Below, piece by piece: positions 16,471 to 24,873 of a stretch of DNA of 64,000 nt. The stretch covers positions 62,001-126,000 of the forward strand of contig NZ_JARFYM010000018.1 of NCBI RefSeq assembly GCF_030272705.1, written 5' to 3'. The translations under genes and the position numbers were made by a program. The stretch is from Rhizobium mayense (GTDB lineage: Bacteria > Pseudomonadota > Alphaproteobacteria > Rhizobiales > Rhizobiaceae). Each line of letters opens with the position of its first letter. Positions within the stretch are counted from its first letter, which is position 1. A model generated the notes under the pieces. It did no database searches. It had not been told where the DNA came from and worked only from the letters and a program-made list of their open reading frames with translations.

Positions 16471-18379
16471 GCGGTTGATCCTCCTTCAGCCAGAAGGTGT
16501 CGGGCATATAGACGCCGAGATAGCAGGTCGGATCGAAACCGTAGAGCGCTTTTTCTGGCATATTCTGCAGATGTGACGCGCGCAGGATTGGCTGCAATGT
16601 TCCGTTGATCAGGCCAATGGAAAAGACCTGCTGGGTATAGATCGATAGCATCTGGTGCCAGATCTCGGCGCGTTCGAAAGAGGAGGCCGCAACGCCCCAT
16701 TGGCCGAGAAGCCTGACCAGTTCTGCCGCTTCCGGCAGGTCGGGCGCGACGCCCTTAGTGCCGCCTGAAAGATAATGCATGCCCCAGAGCGGCCATTGCA
16801 TCTGGTCGTCCATCGTCGGAGCAAGCTCGCCGGGGTTCATGTCGGCGGTTGCCACCCCATTGTCGAGACCATACCAGATCGACATCAGGATGCGTCCGCC
16901 CATGGCGCGGCTTCGGAAGACGTCGCGCTGCGACACGCGGGTAAAGAGCGCGATGCCGACTCTGCGCCAGTGATCGGTAACCAGTTCCAGCACATCGGTG
17001 TCGAGCGTGCTTTCGCCGGCAGTTTCCACGGTGATCTCGGCTCGCCGTCCGTCCGGCAGCAGGCGAATGCCATCCCTGTCCCGTTTGTCGAGGCCCGCCG
17101 CATCCAGCAGATCATTGGCCTGAGCCGCATCATGGGCAATCCACGCGGATGAATATTCCGGTCTGTAGAGCGGGCTTTCCGGCAGGACAGTATCGGCGCT
17201 TTCGGTGCCGAGGCCGTAGAAGACGGCCATGTTGATCTCGTGGCGATCGATCGCCATCGAGAGTGCCCGTCGCACCCGCACGTCGCGCAGGATATCACGC
17301 CACACGGGATCGGCACTGTTCAGGTTCGGCAGCAGTGCGACACGTGAACCGCGCGCCACCTTCCAGAGATGGACCTTGACCGGATAGCGCTTTTCCGAAT
17401 CCTTCAGGAAGGTGTAGTCGTTGAAATCGATTCCGGTCGCCTGCAGATCGCTTTCACCCGCGCCTGCCTTGGCCGCGATGATCGCCGAGGAACTGATATT
17501 CAAAACGAAGCGGTCGATATAGGGCAGCTGCCGACCGTTTTCATCCACGCGATGGAAATAGGGATTGCGCTCGAACACGAATTGTTCGGCCGGTGGCGCC
17601 GTCGTGTTGCGCCAGGGATCGAGCACTGGCAGTTTGGGATTTTCTGGCCGGTAGCTGCGCGCCATCTTGGTGTGCAGCTCTGTCCATTTGCGAGCACGGT
17701 TTTCCTGCATCAGGGAGGAGAGGCGGATTTCGTCCTGATATTTCTTATGGAATTGCTTTAGGTAATGAGCAGGGCCGGCGATGACCAACGGCTGCGGTGC
17801 CGCCAGGCTCGGCAGGAAATTCGGATTGGGTTGATCCCAGGAATAACGCACCGTCAGCGAATCGAGAACTTCGAAGCGCGGCAGGCTACCGTGAGGGCGC
17901 AGCTCCAAGGCACCGCCGCCCGGCGTCAGCGCTTTGTTAAGAATGACGTCTTCCCACCAATAGCGAAAATCGTCCGAGGTGAACGGCTGGCCGTCCGACC
18001 ATTTGTGCCCCTCACGTAGCTTGAAGGTGAAAATCGTGTCGTTCACACTGGTGAAAGATTCGAGGATATCCGGCTGCAGGCTCAATGTCTGGTCGTAGCC
18101 GACGAGGCGAGCATAACCGTAGATCGTCATGTAGCGGATATCGTTCTGGCTGCCGATGATCGTGCGCACCGAGCCACCGTAACGGCCAGGCTCGCGGCCC
18201 AAGGCCGCCATATTGACGATGCGCGGCATCTTCGGCAGGCGCTGGGCAAGCGGCGGCATCTGGCCGGCCCTGAGCCAGTCGTGCAGGTAGTCCGGCTCGT
18301 TGTCTGCGTCTGCCGCCATGACCGGCAGCGGCAGCATGCTGGAGGCCAACAGGCCAAGGAAGGTTCGACGAGTTACCAC
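16463..18379 (-). CDS. extracellular solute-binding protein, family 5, Tat-type signal
   Basis: This 638-aa periplasmic binding protein feeds the importer. The N-terminus has a twin-arginine motif (TRRTFLG, residues 3-9), a hydrophobic stretch and an AxA-like site (VMA before ADADN). This points to Tat export of a folded protein. Family-5 landmarks follow: FKLREGHKWSDGQPFTSDDF, and VRVRRALSMAIDRHEI near the middle. It is longer than typical DppA (about 535 aa) and fits the group that binds oligosaccharides or other bulky solutes. The start is a GTG overlapping the ATPase stop by 7 bases, so it is set by coupling rather than by a clear ribosome site. Confidence 0.88.
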   Translation of the reverse strand: MVTRRTFLGLLASSMLPLPVMAADADNEPDYLHDWLRAGQMPPLAQRLPKMPRIVNMAALGREPGRYGGSVRTIIGSQNDIRYMTIYGYARLVGYDQTLSLQPDILESFTSVNDTIFTFKLREGHKWSDGQPFTSDDFRYWWEDVILNKALTPGGGALELRPHGSLPRFEVLDSLTVRYSWDQPNPNFLPSLAAPQPLVIAGPAHYLKQFHKKYQDEIRLSSLMQENRARKWTELHTKMARSYRPENPKLPVLDPWRNTTAPPAEQFVFERNPYFHRVDENGRQLPYIDRFVLNISSSAIIAAKAGAGESDLQATGIDFNDYTFLKDSEKRYPVKVHLWKVARGSRVALLPNLNSADPVWRDILRDVRVRRALSMAIDRHEINMAVFYGLGTESADTVLPESPLYRPEYSSAWIAHDAAQANDLLDAAGLDKRDRDGIRLLPDGRRAEITVETAGESTLDTDVLELVTDHWRRVGIALFTRVSQRDVFRSRAMGGRILMSIWYGLDNGVATADMNPGELAPTMDDQMQWPLWGMHYLSGGTKGVAPDLPEAAELVRLLGQWGVAASSFERAEIWHQMLSIYTQQVFSIGLINGTLQPILRASHLQNMPEKALYGFDPTCYLGVYMPDTFWLKEDQPRV

Positions 18380-20280
18380 GTGCGCAATTCCTGAACATCG
18401 GCGTCGCGGCGAGCGCGCACGAAATGACCACCACCAAGATCGGCGTAGGCGAGATCCACACCCTCATCCTCCGCAAAGTGCGGGCCCCAGCTCTGCTTGG
18501 CCGCCGGGCCTTCGGCATTCAACGCAGAGAAATCAAGCGGCCGGTCGAGATCGGGGAAGGGGACCGCGGCGAGCAGCGAGCGGGTGTAGGGATGGACTGG
18601 ATCGCGCAAGATGATCTCGCGCGGAGCGATCTCGACGATGCGGCCGCGGGCCATGACGGCGATGCGGTCGGCCATGTAGTCGACGACGGCGAGATTGTGC
18701 GAGATGAAGAGATAGGTAAGCCCAAGTTCCTTCTGCAAATCCTTGAGAAGATTGAGGATCTGTGCCTGCACGGATACGTCGAGCGCCGAGACCGGCTCAT
18801 CGAGGATCAGCAGTTTTGGCCCCAGCGCCAGGGCGCGGGCGATACCGATTCGTTGGCGCTGGCCACCGGAAAAGCTGTGCGGATAGCGGCTCAGATAATG
18901 CTGGTCGAGCCCGATTGCCTGCATCAGACCCTTGACCTTCTCCTTGCGCTCGCTGCTGTCGCCGTGCTCATGGATTTCAAGGGGTTCGCTCAGGATATTG
19001 CGGATCGTCATGCGCGGCGACAAGGACGAAACCGGATCCTGGAACACCATCTGGATCTTGGTCCTGAGCTCCATGAGCTCGTCGCCCTTGACGGCCAGCA
19101 CATCGATCTTGCCCTCGCCGTCTTCGAACGTCACCGCGCCGCTATCTGCCGTGATGGCGCGCATCAAAATCTTGCTGACCGTCGTCTTTCCGCATCCGCT
19201 TTCGCCGACAAGACCCAGACATTCGCCGCGACGGATATCGAAGCTGACATCATCGACGGCACGGAACTTCGTGCCCGCTCGCCGTCCGAACAATCCGGTT
19301 CCTTTGGATGTATAGGTTTTGGTGAGATTGCGCACCGTGAGCAGCACCGGCGGCGCGGCATTACCGATGCCATTGGTTTTGACCAATTTTTTCTTGCCGG
19401 AGAAAGTGCTGAGATTGACTGGCACATCGCGCAACGATTTCAGCCGCTCGCCGGGTTTCATGTCGAAATGCGGCACCGCCGACATCAATGCCCTGAGATA
19501 GCGATGTTGCGGCTGCCGGAAGATTGTCTCGACCGGTCCCGCCTCCATGATCTCGCCGTGATAGATGACCACGACCTCATCGGCCATATTGGCGACAACG
19601 CCGAGATCATGGGTAATCAGCAGGATGGCCATGTTGAACTTCTGCTGCAGGCTGCGCAGCAGGCCAAGGATCTGCGCCTGGATCGTCACGTCCAATGCCG
19701 TTGTCGGCTCATCGGCGATCAGAAGCGCAGGATTGCAGATCAGCGCCATGGCGATCATCGCGCGCTGACGCATGCCGCCCGACAATTCGAAAGGATACAT
19801 GTCGAAAGTGCGATGCGGGTTCTGAAAACCGACGAGGCCCAGCATCTCCTCGGTCTTCTCGCGCTGCTCGGCCCTGTTGGTGGCGGGATTGTGGATGCGA
19901 AGCGCCTCGCTTATCTGATTGCCGACTGTGTGCAGCGGCGAGAGCGAGGTCATCGGCTCCTGAAAAATATTGGCCATGCGGGCGCCGCGAAGCTGGCGCA
20001 TCGCGAGGCTGTCGCGCTGTAGCTCGAGAATGTCCGTTGTCTCACCGTCGAGCGGATCGGTAAAAAGAATGCGGCCGGTCGCCTTCGCCGGCATCGGCAG
20101 GATGCCCATGATCGACTGGCTGATGATCGATTTGCCGGACCCGGACTCGCCGACCAACGCCGTCACCTTACCCGGAAGCACCCGGAGATTGGCGCCTTTG
20201 ACCACACGCAACTTGTCGCCGTAGATCGAGAACGAGACGTCGAGGTTCTCGATACGCAATAAATCAGTCCCAGACGCCAT
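18373..20280 (-). CDS. ABC importer ATPase, two fused nucleotide-binding domains
   Basis: This 635-aa double ATPase is the first gene of the four-gene importer operon. Domain 1 has GESGSGKS, FELSGGMRQR and IADEPTTALD. Domain 2 has GESGCGKT, FSGGQRQR and LDEPVSALD. A C-terminal tail of about 60 residues follows the last oligopeptide-type motif. The gene order is ATPase, binding protein, DppB, DppC. The gene lies downstream of the cyclase at 20442-21782 on the same strand, across a 160-base gap that contains an inverted repeat. Confidence 0.92.
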   Translation of the reverse strand: MASGTDLLRIENLDVSFSIYGDKLRVVKGANLRVLPGKVTALVGESGSGKSIISQSIMGILPMPAKATGRILFTDPLDGETTDILELQRDSLAMRQLRGARMANIFQEPMTSLSPLHTVGNQISEALRIHNPATNRAEQREKTEEMLGLVGFQNPHRTFDMYPFELSGGMRQRAMIAMALICNPALLIADEPTTALDVTIQAQILGLLRSLQQKFNMAILLITHDLGVVANMADEVVVIYHGEIMEAGPVETIFRQPQHRYLRALMSAVPHFDMKPGERLKSLRDVPVNLSTFSGKKKLVKTNGIGNAAPPVLLTVRNLTKTYTSKGTGLFGRRAGTKFRAVDDVSFDIRRGECLGLVGESGCGKTTVSKILMRAITADSGAVTFEDGEGKIDVLAVKGDELMELRTKIQMVFQDPVSSLSPRMTIRNILSEPLEIHEHGDSSERKEKVKGLMQAIGLDQHYLSRYPHSFSGGQRQRIGIARALALGPKLLILDEPVSALDVSVQAQILNLLKDLQKELGLTYLFISHNLAVVDYMADRIAVMARGRIVEIAPREIILRDPVHPYTRSLLAAVPFPDLDRPLDFSALNAEGPAAKQSWGPHFAEDEGVDLAYADLGGGHFVRARRDADVQELRTW

Positions 20281-20309
20281 ACTATAGTAGTTCCCGCTTG
20301 CATGACCTT

Positions 20310-20343
20310 TATGGCCCCGTATGGCACACTAACGTAGGCCATA
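20310..20343. promoter_or_regulatory. inverted repeat upstream of the importer operon
   Basis: TATGGCC (20310-20316) is repeated as GGCCATA (20337-20343), about 30-60 bases upstream of the ATPase start. An accompanying CCCGT/ACGGG pair is nearby. It could be an operator for the importer operon. There is no known consensus to compare it with. Confidence 0.3.
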
Positions 20344-20441
20344 ACGGGTGTCCAGTTAGTCAAAGGGGTACCGCAACTGTAAAAAAACTGTCGTTTTTCC
20401 AGTGATCTATAGCAGGATGCTCAACTAAGCGGTCTTGAATA

Positions 20442-21782
20442 TCACTGAATGAACTTCTCGCCTTGCGGGCGGCTCTCGAACTTCTTGGCATCCCGATGCA
20501 ATAAGATGACCTGTTCTGCCTCCGAAAGCACATCGGCGGCCGCATCAAGAATGACTTCTGTCGTTCCATTGCCTGAGACGATCGCCTTTGGATGCACGAC
20601 CGTAAAGCGCTGGCGCACGCCCCGCAGTTTCTCTTCGCCGAGCGTTATCCACTCGCCGCCGGTGTAGCCCGCAAAAATCTGACTTGCCACCACCTCCGTC
20701 GAATATTTCTTGGTCAGCGATTGCAGCCGCTCCACCTCGTTGACGGCGGCGCCGAAAGCGGAGAACGTCAAGCGATCCTTCAGCCCGACATTGCCGAACA
20801 TGACGTTGCCGATATGCAGACCGATGCCATAACGAACTTCGTTCAAGCCGCGAGCCTGACGATCCTTGTTAAGAGCGGCAACCCGGTTCTGCGCGTGGAA
20901 AACGGCTGATAGCGCCGCTTCGCAAGCGACCTTCGAGGGGTCCTTATGCCGGCCGCAGGGATAGACAGCGAGGAAGCCGTCACCGAGGAAACTCAAGATT
21001 TCACCGCCGTTGCGGTTGAACGGCGCAGCGATGGCGTCGAAGAATTCGTTCAGCGTATCGATATAGGCTTGGCGCCCCTCCTTCTCGGCATAGAGGGTCG
21101 ACTGACGCATGTCGCCCATGACCAGCGCGGCGCGGATCGTCTCGCCGTCGCCGCGGCGGATCTGGCCGTTCAGCACGCGTTTACCGGCGTCGCCTCCGAG
21201 ATAGGTGGTGAGCATATTGTTGGCGAGCTTGCCGAGCACCGCCATCTTGGCAGCCATGGCAAGATGATTCTGCATGCGCATCAGCGCGCCGATCATTTCC
21301 TCGCTGAAACCGCTGATGCTGTCGGTCGACCAGGAGCCCATCATTCCCTGAGCGGAGCCTGCGCCGAAAGTCTGCACGAAAGCGATATAGTCGGTGATCT
21401 TCTCCTTGCGCAGATCCTCGAAAACCGGAAATTCCAGCGGCCCGTCAACGTCGACGCGGCGGCGCAGGTGCAGCAGATTGTTGGCGAGCAGATAATAATA
21501 GGGGCTTTGCACGAAGCGCTCCGGCTTGTCGTGCGTATGCCGGTAGCCTTCGATCGTCAGCCCGCCGGCGCGCCGCCAGGTGAAGCCGAGCGCGTCATAG
21601 AGCGGATGCAGCATCGAGAAGGTCAGATGCACGCGGGCGATCGGCAGGCCGGAGGCCGCAATGCGTTCGCAGAAGCCGCGGACGATGCTCTCCAGATTTT
21701 CGCCTGTCAGCGCCGACTGTGTCAGCCATTCGGCGACCTTGTCGAGAAAAATGTCGGAAACACTCGAATGAACGGTCATCAT
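20442..21782 (-). CDS. class III nucleotide cyclase with altered base-recognition residues
   Basis: This 446-aa soluble-looking protein has an N-terminal domain of about 200 residues, not assigned, and a C-terminal class III cyclase domain (about 215-420). The two metal aspartates are present (Asp224 in MGDMRQST, Asp268 in FLGDGF), as are the transition-state Asn348 and Arg352 (VNEVER). The residues that normally choose the base are not typical: Ser264 stands where Lys selects adenine, and Ala345 where Asp/Thr (or Cys in guanylate cyclases) stands. Cyclase activity is plausible, but ATP versus GTP cannot be predicted. Two ATGs start it (21782, 21779). Confidence 0.85.
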   Translation of the reverse strand: MMTVHSSVSDIFLDKVAEWLTQSALTGENLESIVRGFCERIAASGLPIARVHLTFSMLHPLYDALGFTWRRAGGLTIEGYRHTHDKPERFVQSPYYYLLANNLLHLRRRVDVDGPLEFPVFEDLRKEKITDYIAFVQTFGAGSAQGMMGSWSTDSISGFSEEMIGALMRMQNHLAMAAKMAVLGKLANNMLTTYLGGDAGKRVLNGQIRRGDGETIRAALVMGDMRQSTLYAEKEGRQAYIDTLNEFFDAIAAPFNRNGGEILSFLGDGFLAVYPCGRHKDPSKVACEAALSAVFHAQNRVAALNKDRQARGLNEVRYGIGLHIGNVMFGNVGLKDRLTFSAFGAAVNEVERLQSLTKKYSTEVVASQIFAGYTGGEWITLGEEKLRGVRQRFTVVHPKAIVSGNGTTEVILDAAADVLSEAEQVILLHRDAKKFESRPQGEKFIQ

Positions 21783-22131
21783 CCCCGTGGCCTATTCCTA
21801 CGATCCAAAATGCTTCTTTCCCGGCGTCGCGCCAACTTCCATATGAAATGGGCGCGGCGATAAGGTCGTGTCCAAAGGATATTGGCACGGGTCGGATGGG
21901 CGAACCATGCAACGGCGACAGCGCATTTCTTTCAGAAGTCTTGAATCGCGCCGGCGCCGTGAAAGATTTGCTGCGCCTTCGACGCGTCCTGGAGGACACA
22001 CGGCGCAACAGAAAAAAGCCGCCAGGATTGCCGGCTCTCGTTTTGTTCTCCTTCAAATAAGTCAGCCATGCCGCTGAAACAATGGCTGAAAACGCCGGAG
22101 CTGAAGAAAAATTTGCCGGAGAGAAAAATCT
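21783..22131. other. 349-bp gap upstream of the cyclase
   Basis: This stretch separates two minus-strand genes and should hold the promoter of the cyclase. A 7-bp inverted repeat (CAGCCAT at 22063-22069, ATGGCTG at 22082-22088) about 45-70 bases after the DUF3095 stop could be a weak terminator, but it has no T run. Short frames here do not resemble proteins. Confidence 0.45.
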
Positions 22132-23337
22132 CTATGGCGTACCAGGCGACGGCACGGGCGTATCCAGCGCTGGAGAAACGGCAGTACGCAGCTTCTCCCG
22201 CAACGCCATCGCCGCCATAGCATAGCCGCCGCTGGCGCCGTCGATGAAATGCATGTGGTCGCGCATCAGCGGCGTCGGCACGAAGCAGGTCATCAGCGCG
22301 CTTTGCTGCCGATGCAGGCCGTAACGGCACACACCTGCCGCTTCGGCTTCGCGCAGGCGCGCTTCGATGCGGGAAAGATGTGCGGCGTCCACATCGATGG
22401 TCATCTTCAAGCCATCGTCGAATTTGCGAAAATCGGAATTTGCCGCAAGGTCACGCCGATAGATCTTGGCATCGAAGGTTGCGGCGCGAATCCCGAATCT
22501 GTCGAGGATGTAGATGATAACGATCTGGGCGGCGATCGAAAGCTTGCGCAACCAACGACCGGGCACCGACGCCTTGGCTCGAGCCTCGATTTCGGCGCCT
22601 TCAAAGGCAAGCGCCGGTGTCGGGCCTTCGACCGGCACGGGGTGGCCGCCGCGGTTCTGCTCGATGGAAATCGCGATGATATCGGAAACGAGGCGCTGGA
22701 ATTCCGGGCCATTTCCGGCCGAATCGGGAACGGCGATGATCGAGACGATCTCGCCATTGCGCGCCTCGATCGGGTTCCATCGGCAAGAAAGGCCGGTCAG
22801 ATCTGGCCGCGCCTCCCGCGGCGCCGCTTCGACGGCAAAGCGTCCTGCCTTCATCTGCTTTTCCGCCCAGCTCGCACCGCCACCGGAAAACATCGCGTAG
22901 GAAACGAAATCGCTGGGGCCGAAACGGGCGACCCGCACATCCAGCCCCTCGGCGCGGACATCCGCCATCGGCACCAGTGCCGTCCGCAGACTGAGCTGCA
23001 ACTCCTCCATCACCCATGTCCGCACCGCTGCCAGCGCCTCTTTCACGCGACCTTCGCCGGAGGGAGGAATGGCCACCAGAGCACCATCGCCGCCGAAGAC
23101 GAAAGGATAGTCGCCATTGTCCATCGCGTTAAGCACCGCGGAAATAACACCGGCTCCAGCCATGTTGACCGATTTGTACTGACCGGATTCGATCGCCTTC
23201 GTCGAGCTGACGATATCGGCGATCGCCAGGAACCAATCATGGGGAAGCGGCTGATAATTGTTGCTGTCGGTGACGCCTTCGAAACGGGTGAAAACCGGCA
23301 GATTGCGGAAGAAATCGTCGTTCGATGGATCGGCCAT
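22132..23337 (-). CDS. DUF3095 family protein, cyclase-like N-terminal palm
   Basis: This 401-aa protein of the DUF3095 type has no settled function that I know of. The N-terminal part looks like a nucleotide-cyclase/GGDEF palm: Asp41 lies in AIADIVSST and Asp84 in FVFGGDGALVAI, the spacing expected of a two-metal site. The C-terminal part includes a hydrophobic segment around AAQIVIIYILDRFG and a terminal region with CRYGLHRQQSALMTC. A strong ribosome site (AAGGAGGA) precedes the ATG. It stands alone between the atypical cyclase and a divergent methyltransferase, so a signalling role is likely (inference). Confidence 0.8.
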   Translation of the reverse strand: MADPSNDDFFRNLPVFTRFEGVTDSNNYQPLPHDWFLAIADIVSSTKAIESGQYKSVNMAGAGVISAVLNAMDNGDYPFVFGGDGALVAIPPSGEGRVKEALAAVRTWVMEELQLSLRTALVPMADVRAEGLDVRVARFGPSDFVSYAMFSGGGASWAEKQMKAGRFAVEAAPREARPDLTGLSCRWNPIEARNGEIVSIIAVPDSAGNGPEFQRLVSDIIAISIEQNRGGHPVPVEGPTPALAFEGAEIEARAKASVPGRWLRKLSIAAQIVIIYILDRFGIRAATFDAKIYRRDLAANSDFRKFDDGLKMTIDVDAAHLSRIEARLREAEAAGVCRYGLHRQQSALMTCFVPTPLMRDHMHFIDGASGGYAMAAMALREKLRTAVSPALDTPVPSPGTP

Positions 23338-23483
23338 GATATCCTCCTTATGAGCGAGCGCCGCAAAATCCTATCCCTACAGCAACTGCATCGAAAAACC
23401 AGTGGGCGGTCGACGCGATATCATCCATCATGCTACTGCGGCAATGAGCGAGACACCGCGACGCCAAGGACAAGATATATACG

Positions 23484-23963
23484 ATGAGCCGCCTGGATAG
23501 TTTCATCCGCCGCCTGACCGCGCAGCGCGACATTCTCAATGCCGTTGCCGATGAGGTTAAAACGCACGACGGCCCTGTGCTCGAGCTTGGGCTCGGTAAT
23601 GGCCGCACTTTTGATCATCTGCGCGAGCTTTTCCCCGACCGCCGCGTCGTCGCCTTCGATCGGGCAGCCAATGCTTACGGCCCATCGATGCCAGAGGCCG
23701 GCAATCTCGTGCTCGGCGAAATCAAGGACACTGCAAGGGATTTCATCGGTATCGGCGCGTCGCTTGCCCATGCCGATATCGGCACCGGTTATGAGGACAG
23801 GGACGCCGTCACATTGACCTGGCTGCCTGAACTTATGGCCGGCGTTCTCGCCTCGCGGGGCCTGGCCGTCAGCGGCCTCCCCCTCGATCACCCCGATCTT
23901 GATGCGTTGCCCTTGCCATCAGGCGTGAAGGATGGCCGTTACTTCATTTATCGGCGCAGATAG
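23484..23963 (+). CDS. small class I SAM-dependent methyltransferase-like protein
   Basis: This 159-aa protein has a Rossmann-type SAM motif, VLELGLGNGRTFDHL, at about residues 32-46, and RVVAFDRA as the second strand. It is short for the fold and ends soon after strand 5. It may be a minimal methyltransferase or a binding relative. It is divergent from the DUF3095 gene and convergent with the FkbM gene, ending 3 bases from that gene's stop. The substrate is unknown. Confidence 0.75.
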   Translation: MSRLDSFIRRLTAQRDILNAVADEVKTHDGPVLELGLGNGRTFDHLRELFPDRRVVAFDRAANAYGPSMPEAGNLVLGEIKDTARDFIGIGASLAHADIGTGYEDRDAVTLTWLPELMAGVLASRGLAVSGLPLDHPDLDALPLPSGVKDGRYFIYRRR

Positions 23964-23966
23964 CCG

Positions 23967-24854
23967 TCAACGCAGGAACAGGATGTCGAACTGCTCGCCC
24001 TCAACCGGCAAGTCGACTACTTTCATTGGCTGAGTGCGGTCTTCAAAAAAGGCGAGACATTCCGTGTAGTAGCCGGCGAGATTGGCGATGAATGCGCTTG
24101 TCTGTTCCACGCCATAAAAGGCCGGCGTGAATTCCATATGGAGCGGCACCCCGCGGGCCATCAGGGCCTGCATTGAACGGATGGCCACGGGCTCATAGCC
24201 CTCGATATCCATCCAGATCAGCCCGATATCGGCAGCCTCGACACCGATATCGTCAAGAATGCGGCCAACGGGCCGGACCGGCACGGAAATCTTTTCATCG
24301 CCGGCGCTTTGGCGCAGCGCGCTGCTTTTGCCGTGGTTCTTGTGGTTCAGATAGAAGTCGAGTTGCCCCTCGCGGTCGCCGGCCGCGCAGTTTATCGCCG
24401 TTACCAGATCCTGGATTCCATTATCGGCGATGTTCATCGACAGGAGCCGAAAGTTGCGGGGATCGGGCTCGACAGCGATGATATGGCGATAGGCGCCGCT
24501 CAAGGCGAAGTAGCAGGTCTGCGTGCCGATATTGCCACCGAGTTCGAGCAATACCGTGCCCTTTCGCAGCAGGCCGCGCTCACGCAGAACCGTGAGCAGC
24601 CGGTCGACGTGATCGCGCTCGAAATGCCCTTTACGAAACACTTTGCGGCCGATGTATTCGGCCGGCGAAAAGCTCAAGACGTGATCGCCGCAATCCACTG
24701 TCATGGTCTTCACACGCGGACCGATGGCGCTGACAAGAATGTCGCGGCCAAGACGGGTATCGAATAAACGCGTGGCGATGCGATCCCTGATCTTGCGAAG
24801 GGTGCGTCTCCAGAATTTGGCGGTCAAAAACTTGCGGTCGAACATGGCGGCCAT
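23967..24854 (-). CDS. FkbM-family methyltransferase
   Basis: This 295-aa protein has the FkbM arrangement. A SAM motif, VLLELGGNIGTQTCYFA, is followed by AVEPDPRNFRLLSMN and a later WMDIEGYEP segment. FkbM enzymes O-methylate sugars or polyketides and are frequent in polysaccharide clusters, which fits the glycosyltransferases here. I chose the ATG at 24854, 19 bases after the cyclase stop; another ATG lies three codons on. It is probably cotranscribed with the CyaC-like gene. Confidence 0.82.
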   Translation of the reverse strand: MAAMFDRKFLTAKFWRRTLRKIRDRIATRLFDTRLGRDILVSAIGPRVKTMTVDCGDHVLSFSPAEYIGRKVFRKGHFERDHVDRLLTVLRERGLLRKGTVLLELGGNIGTQTCYFALSGAYRHIIAVEPDPRNFRLLSMNIADNGIQDLVTAINCAAGDREGQLDFYLNHKNHGKSSALRQSAGDEKISVPVRPVGRILDDIGVEAADIGLIWMDIEGYEPVAIRSMQALMARGVPLHMEFTPAFYGVEQTSAFIANLAGYYTECLAFFEDRTQPMKVVDLPVEGEQFDILFLR

Positions 24855-24873
24855 CCCTACACGCCTGGACGGC

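Noticed and set aside
18424..20022. 532-codon plus-strand open frame opposite the double ATPase
   Set aside because: It is a shadow of the ATPase gene; the real strand shows two full sets of Walker and signature motifs.
22063..22088. Rho-independent terminator after the DUF3095 gene
   Set aside because: The 7-bp stem has a 12-base loop and no T run on either strand, so I list it only as part of the gap.
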